Source: a virus
Virus record (IMG/VR): IMGVR_UViG_3300027906_000114
Location: 1 to 27,843 of that record
Strand: one strand, 5' to 3'
DNA length: 27,843 bases
Below the pieces are notes generated by a model, which saw only the letters and a program-made list of their open reading frames with translations, was not told the origin of the DNA and did not search any database. Shown piece after piece: positions 6,292-14,400 of this stretch; the first letter of the stretch is position 1, and every line of letters begins with the position of its first letter. Made by a program: the position numbers and the translations under genes.

Positions 6292-6953
6292 ATGATCATC
6301 AAAGATATACTGAGGTGGAGATACTAGATGTCTCCACCAGAGACAGTAAAGACTGGGTAGGTTTAACTACTAAGAATCATGGTGAACTCAGATGTAAATC
6401 TAACTTGAGAACTAAACTTAAGTTAAAGAAAGACTGGGTTGGTGACTTGACTGTATGGGTTAATCCCAGTAATCAAACTGTTTGTGTAGCATTCGATCAG
6501 AAAGCTCATATAGTTAGTGGTGTTAACGCACTACCCACAGGTCAATGGAGCTTAACTAGGCTACACAGGAACAATGAAATAAACCCTTATGATAACGAAG
6601 GGTTTATCTACGAAATAAAAGATAAATCCAATGGTAAGAAATACATTGGAAAGAAGTCTTACTGGAATTACAGTAAAGGTAAACGAGTTAGACAATCTAA
6701 TTGGAAGACTTATGGTTCATCAGGTGTAGACACAGCAGAAAAGGTATCTAATAATCCTGATGCATTTAATTATTATATACTGAGAGAAGCACCTGATAAA
6801 GCTGCATTAAATTATTTAGAGATGTGGTATCAGATAATGTATGGTGTGTTAACAGAGGTAGATGATAATGGAGATAAAAGATACTACAACAAAACAATAG
6901 GCAGCGAGAAGTGGATGCTGACTGAACAATTTATAAAGGAGTTTAATAAATGA
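6288..6953 (+). CDS. GIY-YIG endonuclease with extra N-terminal domain
   Basis: 221-aa protein with a GIY-YIG nuclease domain in its C-terminal half: G105-F-I-Y108 and K-Y119-I-G121, then K/R-rich sequence, the expected catalytic Glu E178 (YLEMWYQ) and Asn N201 (YYNKTIG). The GKKYIGKK...SNWKTYGSS pattern is typical of phage homing or Seg-type enzymes. The first ~95 residues are a separate, probably beta-rich region of unknown function, not the usual C-terminal DNA-binding module of homing enzymes. T7 encodes a different nuclease (endonuclease I) close to its exonuclease and primase-helicase genes, so this could be a functional substitute for junction or host DNA cutting; a homing role is the alternative. 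ATGA overlaps join it to both neighbours. A strong 8-bp hairpin lies near the 5' end and a 10-bp one just before the GIY motif. Confidence 0.82.
   Translation: MNDHQRYTEVEILDVSTRDSKDWVGLTTKNHGELRCKSNLRTKLKLKKDWVGDLTVWVNPSNQTVCVAFDQKAHIVSGVNALPTGQWSLTRLHRNNEINPYDNEGFIYEIKDKSNGKKYIGKKSYWNYSKGKRVRQSNWKTYGSSGVDTAEKVSNNPDAFNYYILREAPDKAALNYLEMWYQIMYGVLTEVDDNGDKRYYNKTIGSEKWMLTEQFIKEFNK
6314..6338 (+). repeat. 8-bp GC-rich perfect hairpin near the GIY-YIG start
   Basis: GGTGGAGA (6314-6321) pairs perfectly with TCTCCACC (6331-6338) around a 9-base spacer whose outer bases can add a wobble pair. It lies 26 bp after the start codon. There is no T tract, so it is not a simple terminator; an RNA processing site or translational control element is possible. 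Confidence 0.45.
6579..6607 (+). repeat. 10-bp perfect inverted repeat
   Basis: ATAAACCCTT (6579-6588) and AAGGGTTTAT (6598-6607) form a perfect 10-bp stem with a 9-base loop. It falls exactly at the border between the N-terminal region and the GIY-YIG domain. No T tract follows. Confidence 0.45.
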
Positions 6954-7192
6954 GTAATGTAACTATAGATGGTAATGATTATAGTGTAGACGATCTTAAT
7001 GATATCGCTAAGCAATGCATAGCAAGGATACAAGAATACGATAGGAAAGTCGGTATGCTACAGCTAGAGATTAAAGAGATTAAGATTATAACTGACAACT
7101 ATTTAGATACACTAAGAAAGGAAATTAAAGATGCGAAACCCATTCTTCAACAAGATACCCAAGCAGAAGGTAATTCAAAGGAAGAAAGCTGA
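6950..7192 (+). CDS. DUF6447-like small coiled-coil protein
   Basis: 80-aa protein starting VTIDGNDYSVDDLNDIAK, then a helical heptad-like stretch (about residues 24-65: ARIQEYDRKVGMLQLEIKE...) and a polar tail. The pattern 'T-I-D-G-x-x-Y-x-x-x-D-L-x-x-x-A-K' followed by a single long helix matches the DUF6447 family common in marine phages, whose role is unknown. AAGGAG lies upstream of ATG 6950, which overlaps the preceding stop (ATGA). It may form a small oligomer by coiled coil. Its last 62 bp overlap the next gene. Confidence 0.7.
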   Translation: MSNVTIDGNDYSVDDLNDIAKQCIARIQEYDRKVGMLQLEIKEIKIITDNYLDTLRKEIKDAKPILQQDTQAEGNSKEES

Positions 7193-7322
7193 GCCTGAAT
7201 TATCTGAGTGGGAAGATTTATTTTATTCAAAGAGAGCTGAAAGGAATGTAAAGTCTAGTAAGGCTCGTAGTAAAAGAAAGGAAGCTCGTAATGTTAAAGA
7301 AGCGAGAATATACGGAGAGTAA
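7131..7322 (+). CDS. small basic protein overlapping both neighbours
   Basis: 63-aa, strongly basic product (MRNPFFNKIPKQKVIQRKK..., with SKARSKRKEARNVKEAR near the end). It overlaps the upstream gene by 62 bp and the primase-helicase start by 32 bp in different frames. Support for a real gene: AGAAAGGAAATTAAAG directly before ATG 7131 matches the arm's usual ribosome-binding site, and without it there would be a 98-bp gap before the primase. High Lys/Arg content suggests nucleic-acid binding. Function unknown. Confidence 0.55.
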   Translation: MRNPFFNKIPKQKVIQRKKAEPELSEWEDLFYSKRAERNVKSSKARSKRKEARNVKEARIYGE

Positions 7323-8976
7323 AGAAGTAGAGAAAACAAATTGTCCAGAGTGTACTAGCTCAGATGGCTTTGCTATATACGATGATGGACACGGATACTG
7401 TTTTGTCTGTAATCACTATGTTAAACAAATAGGAAAGGAAAACGATATGCCGTTTGACTACAAAGATAACTTTGATTTACCTGAAGGAGAGATAACTCAT
7501 AACGTTATCGTTTCTTCGTTTGAACAATTACTTGGTGACCATAGAGGTTGTCAGGAAAGAAATATAACTAAGGAAATAGCTGAACACTATGGTGTTCGAG
7601 TTATATACGATGAGAATAGAAAGATAGAATCTTATTGTTATCCTTATTATAATAACAATGAACTGGTAGCTTATAAGATTAGAAAGCTACCTAAACAATT
7701 CAGAACTGTAGGAGACTTTAAAGATGTCGAGCCTTTTGGTTGTAAAAGCTTTGGAATGGGAGGCAAGAGACTTGTCATTACCGAAGGAGAATTCGATGCA
7801 ATGGCAGTTGCAGAAGCATCGAAACAACACTATAAGAAGATATATCCTGTTATTAGTGTTGCTTCTAGTACTAACCTGAAGAGCCTTCTCAAGGTAAGAG
7901 AATGGATCAGATCATTTAAAGAAGTAGTATTATTCTTTGACAATGATGATGCAGGAAATAAAGCAATCAAAGAAGCTGCTAATATAATAGGTATAGATAA
8001 AGTAAAGGTAGCTCGTAGCCAATACAAAGATCCTTGTGATGCATTCATAAGCCTAGGTTCTAAAGGTCTTATGGAAATAATCTGGGAAGCCCAGCCATAT
8101 AGTCCTGCTGGGATAATAGTAGGTCACACTGCTGTATGGGAACAGTACTTAGATAGGCAGAACAGAGAGAGTATAGCCTATCCACCTTGTCTTGATGGTA
8201 TCAATGATAAGACAAATGGTATGCGATTAGGTGAGATAACTCTGTTTACTTCAGGTACAGGCAGTGGAAAGAGTACTGTAATAAAAGAAATAGTACTTGA
8301 CTTATTAGAGAAAACGAGTTATAAAATAGGTATGATATCTCTTGAGGAATCTATAGGAGATACTGCTGAAAAGTTTATTCAGATGCAGTTGAAGAAGAAC
8401 CTTCAAGAGTATGATGTCCCAATAGAGGAGCAAGAGAATGCTTCAAAGGAGATATTTGAGGATGAACGTCTTATACTATTGGATCACCAAGGTTCAGTTG
8501 GTGATGAGTCTCTTATTGATAAGATTGAGTACATGGCTCTTATGGGTTGTAATCTCCTTATCCTTGATCACATTACGATCGCTGTTTCAGAGGGAGCAGA
8601 AGGTTACACTGGTAACGAAGCCATTGATAAAGTTATGTCTGACCTGCTCAAGCTTACAAAGAAGCATAACGTTTGGTTGGGCATTATCAGTCATCTGCGT
8701 AAAGTCGCAGGTGGAACCAGAACATTCGAAGAAGGAAAACTCCCTAGCATGGATGATATCAAGGGTTCTGGTTCAATCAAACAAATCTCGTTTGATATCA
8801 TTGGATTCTCTAGAGATATGGCGAATGAAGACGAGAACACTAGGAATACGATTAACTTCGCTGTACTCAAGTCTAGGTTTACAGGTAAAACAGGACCAGC
8901 TGGTTCCGTAAGTTATGACTACAATACCTGTAGACTCAGTCGAACTACTGGAGTTGATTTCGAAATAACTGGATAA
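7291..8976 (+). CDS. T7 gp4-like primase-helicase
   Basis: 561-aa fused DNA primase and ring helicase, almost the length of T7 gp4 (566 aa). N-terminal zinc-binding site: C18-P-E-C21 and C37-F-V-C40, used for primer-site recognition. TOPRIM primase core: E165 in ITEGEFDAM and D217-N-D219 in FFDNDDAG. RecA-like helicase: Walker A SGTGSGKST (321-329), catalytic Glu region SLEES (350-354), Walker B LLILD (422-426) and ISHLRK (466-471). It would synthesise lagging-strand primers and unwind DNA together with the polymerase encoded upstream. ATG 7291 follows AGAAAGGAAGCTCGTA. A 13-bp gap with another AGAAAGGAAA separates it from the RNA polymerase gene. Confidence 0.94.
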   Translation: MLKKREYTESKEVEKTNCPECTSSDGFAIYDDGHGYCFVCNHYVKQIGKENDMPFDYKDNFDLPEGEITHNVIVSSFEQLLGDHRGCQERNITKEIAEHYGVRVIYDENRKIESYCYPYYNNNELVAYKIRKLPKQFRTVGDFKDVEPFGCKSFGMGGKRLVITEGEFDAMAVAEASKQHYKKIYPVISVASSTNLKSLLKVREWIRSFKEVVLFFDNDDAGNKAIKEAANIIGIDKVKVARSQYKDPCDAFISLGSKGLMEIIWEAQPYSPAGIIVGHTAVWEQYLDRQNRESIAYPPCLDGINDKTNGMRLGEITLFTSGTGSGKSTVIKEIVLDLLEKTSYKIGMISLEESIGDTAEKFIQMQLKKNLQEYDVPIEEQENASKEIFEDERLILLDHQGSVGDESLIDKIEYMALMGCNLLILDHITIAVSEGAEGYTGNEAIDKVMSDLLKLTKKHNVWLGIISHLRKVAGGTRTFEEGKLPSMDDIKGSGSIKQISFDIIGFSRDMANEDENTRNTINFAVLKSRFTGKTGPAGSVSYDYNTCRLSRTTGVDFEITG

Positions 8977-8989
8977 GAAAGGAAACTAT

Positions 8990-11107
8990 ATGGAAGATAT
9001 TAAAGAGTATCTTTTAGACAAAATAAGGAGTGACGATCTGGGTGTAAAGCCCAGACGTAACCTTCAACTTATGCGTAGAATAGACACTGATGGTGTTGAT
9101 ATGTTAGACTTTCTATTAGAAGATATGGTCTTTCAATCAAGAAAAATAATTCAAAGATGTTTTAAACGTAATAAGGTTGAAGGTGAAACTGCTATAACAC
9201 AAGTATCTATGGCTATAGGTAAATATGTTGTAGAAAGTTTTGACCCAGATAACGTTAACTTCAGAGACCATGTCAGAGTAGGTGACTTGTTTGTAGAAGG
9301 CTACGTAATGTGTGGATACCTTACTATATCTGTAGGACACATTAAGAGTCGTAAGCCAGTTACTATACACGCAACTGAAAAGTGGGGTGAGATGGAAGTA
9401 ATAGCAGGTAAAACTACCTGTATCAGTGCTGATCCAATCGAACCCATTACCAAGCTAATACAAGCTAATGGTAAGAGTGTTATTAAGACATGGGATAGGT
9501 CTAAAGAAAAGAAATTCACTAAGCATTTACAAGCACCATTTGTAAAGGCAATAGATAAACTTCAGGCAACTAGGTTTAAGGTAAACCAAGATGTACACCA
9601 AGCTATCTTAGATAACTGGGATATGTTTGTGCATAATGAAGTGTTCGAAGGTGAAGACAAAGAAGAGAATGAAAAGTTAAAGCAACGTCAAGCCTCTAAG
9701 AATAGAGAAGTAAAAGAGATAATGGCTGCTGCAGATAAGTGGCTACATACAGACTTTAGTTTCTATGTAGATGCTGACTATAGGGGTAGACTATATTATA
9801 GTGAGCCCTTCTTTAACTTTCAGGGCTCGGATGTAGCAAGGAGTCAATTACTGTTTGCTAAAGGAAAACTATTTGATAGTAATGCTAACTTCTGGTTGGC
9901 AGTACACACTGCTTGTTCATACAATGAGTCATATCAAGTAGATGAGATACCTGAGTGGGTAACTACTGACTACAGAGCTATACTAGAACAAGAAGAACTA
10001 GATAGTATATCAGTTGACAAGATGACTCTTGCAGATAGAGCTGCTTGGACTAGAGAAAATCTTCCTGCCATACTAGAGCATGGTGAGATGAGGTTTATCA
10101 ATACAGAAGCTGAAAAGAGAATTGCATTCTTAGCTTGTTGTATTGAATGGTATAAGTACTCTATTACTGAAGGAGAATTCTATACACACTTACCAGTACC
10201 TATTGATGGAGCTAACAATGGTTGGCAACATTTAGGTGCTATGTCTAAAGATCCACTGACAGGTGAGTTAGTAGGCTTAACACCTACTGAAGTACAGAAT
10301 GATTTCTATGTACAAGTAGCTAAGAGACTATGTAAGAGGATGCCTGACTGGTTTGAAGAAAGAAAGATGCCTATGAAGCATATCAGAAAGGGTATTGCCA
10401 AGCGTGGTGCTATGACAAGAGCGTATAGTTGTGGTCAAAAGAAAATGGCTGAGTCAATGTACAGTGATTGTTATCAGTTTAATTATACTGAAGACTACAA
10501 TATCAATACTTGGGATTGTGAGTTACTTGCTGACCATGTCATAAGGTCTATAGAGGAAGTATGCCCTGGACCCCTGAAGACTATGAAGTACCTACAAAAG
10601 TTAGCTGACAGAGAAATAGTTAACTGGAAGAATATGTATGGTACTGATAGAGGTCGAGGTGTTGAGTGGACTTCTGCTTCAGGCTTCCCTATAATATATG
10701 AGTGTTATAGATCAAGACCTGCAAAGGTAGATTGTTATGGATTTAATACACCGAGTGGTGAGATTAGATTCAAGCATGTGATAAGAGAGAAGACTGATAT
10801 ACCAGACAGAAGAGGTTATATGTGTGGTATAAGTCCTAACTTCGTTCACAGTGCTGATGCAGCTCATATGGCACTTGTAGTGGCGAGCTGGGAAGGAGAC
10901 TTTGCTGCAGTACACGATTCCTTTAGTGCTCATGCACCGAGCATTGAATTACTTATGGAGAAGACACGAGAAGTCTTTGTTGAAATGTACGACAAAGAAA
11001 ACTTCTACGAGACTATTCCGTTCGGAAGAGGTTACAAAGGAGATCCACCAACAGTAGGCTCTCTAGATGTTAAAGAGATAATGGACTCTGAATACTTCTT
11101 CTGCTAA
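8990..11107 (+). CDS. compact T7-like single-subunit RNA polymerase
   Basis: DNA-dependent RNA polymerase of the T7 family, 705 aa against 883 in T7. Signatures in order: D253-YRG-R257 (DxxGR), motif A D396-G397-ANN-G401 in PIDGANNGWQHLGAM, motif B K457-GIA-K461-RGAMTRA-Y469, PNFVHSADAAHM (607-618, T7 PNFVHSQDGSHL) and motif C H632-D633-S-F. About 250 residues precede DxxGR (about 420 in T7), so the N-terminal domain is much reduced; a specificity-loop-length segment remains between GFPI and PNFVH (555-607). The C terminus (EYFFC) is hydrophobic like T7 FAFA. Two positions differ from T7: Lys457 for R627 and Ser470 for G640. It should transcribe later phage genes from its own promoters, none of which I could identify. 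A terminator follows directly. Confidence 0.95.
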   Translation: MEDIKEYLLDKIRSDDLGVKPRRNLQLMRRIDTDGVDMLDFLLEDMVFQSRKIIQRCFKRNKVEGETAITQVSMAIGKYVVESFDPDNVNFRDHVRVGDLFVEGYVMCGYLTISVGHIKSRKPVTIHATEKWGEMEVIAGKTTCISADPIEPITKLIQANGKSVIKTWDRSKEKKFTKHLQAPFVKAIDKLQATRFKVNQDVHQAILDNWDMFVHNEVFEGEDKEENEKLKQRQASKNREVKEIMAAADKWLHTDFSFYVDADYRGRLYYSEPFFNFQGSDVARSQLLFAKGKLFDSNANFWLAVHTACSYNESYQVDEIPEWVTTDYRAILEQEELDSISVDKMTLADRAAWTRENLPAILEHGEMRFINTEAEKRIAFLACCIEWYKYSITEGEFYTHLPVPIDGANNGWQHLGAMSKDPLTGELVGLTPTEVQNDFYVQVAKRLCKRMPDWFEERKMPMKHIRKGIAKRGAMTRAYSCGQKKMAESMYSDCYQFNYTEDYNINTWDCELLADHVIRSIEEVCPGPLKTMKYLQKLADREIVNWKNMYGTDRGRGVEWTSASGFPIIYECYRSRPAKVDCYGFNTPSGEIRFKHVIREKTDIPDRRGYMCGISPNFVHSADAAHMALVVASWEGDFAAVHDSFSAHAPSIELLMEKTREVFVEMYDKENFYETIPFGRGYKGDPPTVGSLDVKEIMDSEYFFC

Positions 11108-11116
11108 AATAAAGAA

Positions 11117-11156
11117 ACCCCACAGGGAAATTAATCCTTGTGGGGTATTTTTTTTT
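11117..11156 (+). terminator. rho-independent terminator at the convergent junction
   Basis: ACCCCACAGGG (11117-11127) pairs with CCTTGTGGGGT (11136-11146), an 11-bp stem with one G-T pair and an 8-base loop, followed by nine T (11148-11156). It ends the + strand replication arm. On the - strand the stem is followed by a looser T-rich stretch (TTTCTTTATTTT), so it may also stop transcripts from the structural arm. It occupies nearly all of the 47-bp gap. Confidence 0.92.
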
Positions 11157-11454
11157 ATATATGTTTAGGTATTCTTTCTTTTAAACCTAGGAATTTATAT
11201 AAGTGATTTATCTGAGCAATAACAGTCTTAGCATTTTTATTAGCAATATACCTGACCTTATCTTCTGGCATACCTTGCCTTCGACCTTCACTAAGATTTC
11301 TATCTCTCATAGCCCTAATTAATTCAGGGTTTATTTTAGGTGTGTAAGCAATACTAGGGTCTAGATTAAACTCTCTTACAAAATCCATATCATCTATTTC
11401 TATTCCTTGCAGTGCTAATCTATTCCAATTACTTTTGTCATTCATTTTTTTCAT
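11155..11454 (-). CDS. last gene of the structural arm, unknown
   Basis: 99-aa hydrophilic protein (MKKMNDKSNWNRLALQGIEIDD..., ending LGLKERIPKHI), mildly basic, with a predicted helical C-terminal half and no cysteine or membrane segment. AAAGGAAAA lies upstream at normal spacing, 11 bp after the giant polymerase-like gene. As the terminal gene of the virion module it may be a minor virion protein, a partner of the 1327-aa protein, or an unrelated late gene. I do not recognise it. Confidence 0.65.
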   Translation of the reverse strand: MKKMNDKSNWNRLALQGIEIDDMDFVREFNLDPSIAYTPKINPELIRAMRDRNLSEGRRQGMPEDKVRYIANKNAKTVIAQINHLYKFLGLKERIPKHI

Positions 11455-11465
11455 AATATTTTCCT

Positions 11466-14400
11466 TTAATTTAAGTTTGCACCTATTCTTTCGAACTCAT
11501 TTCTGCCCATATTCTTTTTCTCCTCTTCTATTTGTGCCCTTCCTCTCAAAACCATTCGATGTAATTGGTTCATTCTCATTACTAAATTATATTTCTGGTA
11601 TATAATAAGGTCTATCATCTTCTTAATATCAGATCCTTTTACTTTAGCACCTTCAGGTTTAAAACCCCATTCTTCCATTAGCTTAACGAACTCTTTATCT
11701 CTTAGTTTAGATTCTGGGATAGCATCATTTAATGGTTTATATTTTCTCCAGTCAGATTCTAAATCTTTTTCTTTATTCCTTAAATAAATATCATTTATTA
11801 AATCATATAACACTCTAAGCCCTGGAGATTCTTGTGATAACAAATAATCTTTATCGTCTTTAAGTAATTTTTTGTAATCATTAATATTCTTATTAAAAGA
11901 ATTTTTAATAGCTTGATATACACTATAAGTTTTATTTATCTTATCAAATGTTTTATTATAAGCTTGATGATATTCTTCAACACTGGTAGCATCACTTATT
12001 ATAGCATCGTGAACTCCTATCATCCATAAAGGAGAGGCTCTTCCACTGTTTACTAAATTAATAGCTTGACCCATTATTGCTGCATCTAACCATTGAATAG
12101 ATAATACAGGTAACTGATTAGATACTTGCTGTCCATACGGACTCATCGTTTGCTTTTCGTATAAACCTGTTTCTTCATTTAATACAAACTTAGGTTCAGA
12201 TCTAGCATCTCCAATAGGTCTTGACTTCTTAATAGGAATAATTACATTATCTGCTCCTTCAGCTGATCCCATTCTAACACTTACAGTTTCTCCTGTATCC
12301 TCCATCATTCTAGAACCTAAGAATACAGTACTACCATTTGCATTTTGAAAGCTAGGTGTCTTACCAGTTATTGCCCATAGCTTAGCCATTTGAGACAACA
12401 CTCTTTGATGAGTAAAATTAAGAGTAGAGTTTAATGCTTGCCCTAATAAAATATTTAAATCTCTTTTAGCTTCTTCAAGGCTATATCTGTTATGCATATT
12501 AGTTTTTCTTATTGCATCCATTAATATTTCAGTATGACCTTCTTTAGTAAAGAATTTATCAATGGCTCCTTGATTAAAGAAAGCATATCTACCATAAGAT
12601 GTTTCCATAAGAGGTTGCTTAGATAAATCTTTTGTAATGTCTTCTTTATCTGGAGCAAGAAAAATATTATCCACTATATGCATCCAAATATTTAGCTTAA
12701 TTTCGTTAGAAGAAAAATAGCTAGGTATTGTTTGTTCGCCTAATGTCTCTATAAATTTTGCTCGTATGTCACCTTCTGGAATAATATTATTCCCTCTTTC
12801 AAAGATAACTCCAACATGTTTTAGTATATCGACATGACCAAATTGGTATCCTTGTAAAGCAATTCCATTTTGAATTCCATCATGCTGTGTTGTAGCTCTA
12901 GCTCTGAATTGTTTACTGCCAGAAGATTTTCTAGCATCGTCATAGTTAGCAACATCTATTAATGATTGCATTATGTCAGCCCATTGATCTGGCTGTTGGA
13001 CAGAACCTATATCTTTATCTTCCCACATATAAAAGTCTTTCATAATAGCTTCTATATCAGCTAATGCGTCAGCTGGCATTTGAGGAGCTTTAACAGATCC
13101 ATCAGGAGAAGCAGAAGAATCAACTACAGGCATCATAGCTTGTGCATTAGCAGGTAAACCTGATAATATATCTCTTATTCTTTTTCCTGCCTTCACCCAT
13201 TTATTATATATAGCTATATCAGATCGATTACGAACATCCTTTGTTGTAGGATTAGTAGCTACTTTAAATATCTGCTCTGCTCTCTTTCTCAATACATAAA
13301 ATGGCATTTTGCTTGTAGATAATTTACCATTAGCTTTATCAGTATCTTCTAACTGTGTAACTAATTCTTCTGCAGTTAAAATTCCTTTTGATTTTATTTT
13401 ATTAGTAGTAGTTTCAGTATCATTTAATAAGTTTCTTGCTACTATATACATCCAATTCTTTAGTACTTTACTACTGCCTTCTGTATTTACTAATATTGGT
13501 TTAGCACTACCTACTGTATTTCTTACAAGTTTACTTTCAAGAGGATTTAAGATAGTATTCCTCATAAAGAATCTTCCAACAGCTGTTGAATTAAATATTT
13601 TATTATAATATATTTTATCTTTTCGTTGGTCTAAATCTTTTAAATCTTGAAATAACTTTTTAGCTTTTGTTCTCATAACCCCATCAGCATGAAACTCAGC
13701 TGCTTGTATATCATTAGTTTGTTGAAAATTATTATTATAAGCTTTTTCCCAGCTAGATTTACTTAAGCCTACCATCTTAGCCCAAGGACTAATTGAATAC
13801 CAACCAGTACCTTCAGGATCTGGGTGTGCAACTCCTGTTACAAAGCTATCCGACCTGTCTGTTTTTAGTAATGATCTAACAACAAAGTTAGCAACCTTAA
13901 GCATATCAGTATTTACACTCATAGCCATCTTACCAATATGATTCTTAGCTTTATTAGCTATGAGTTCATTTTTATCGTAGTCTGCTTTGATAGATACTCT
14001 TTGATTTTGGTATTTCAATAAGTCAAGTGTACTTAATACAGCTCCGTCTACAGGTGGAGTATAAGAGACATCTATTCTTTTATCAGGGGTGATTTGATTT
14101 AGTAAACCTCTAGCATTTCTGTAAAACAATTCTCCTCTTTCACTGATAGTATAAGCAATGTCTTGTTTTTCATTTGTATTAGGGTCTGTAAATCCTTCTG
14201 TTTTATTTAAGAAACCATTTTCTTTCATAGCATCCCATAAGAGATGGTCAAACACTTGAAGTATTTTAGGATCAACAGTTGAGCTAAAGGCTCCTCCTAA
14301 ATTTAGTCTTGGTTTTCCTGTAATAGGATCTACTGATCCAGGTTCTCCTGTTTGTCTAGACGTATCTCGTCTTGGTTGGTTAGGAGACTCCACTAGTTTA

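Noticed and set aside
8438-8911. 157-aa open frame on the + strand
   Set aside because: It lies wholly within the helicase domain in another frame, is low-complexity Leu/Ser-rich, and has no ribosome-binding site.
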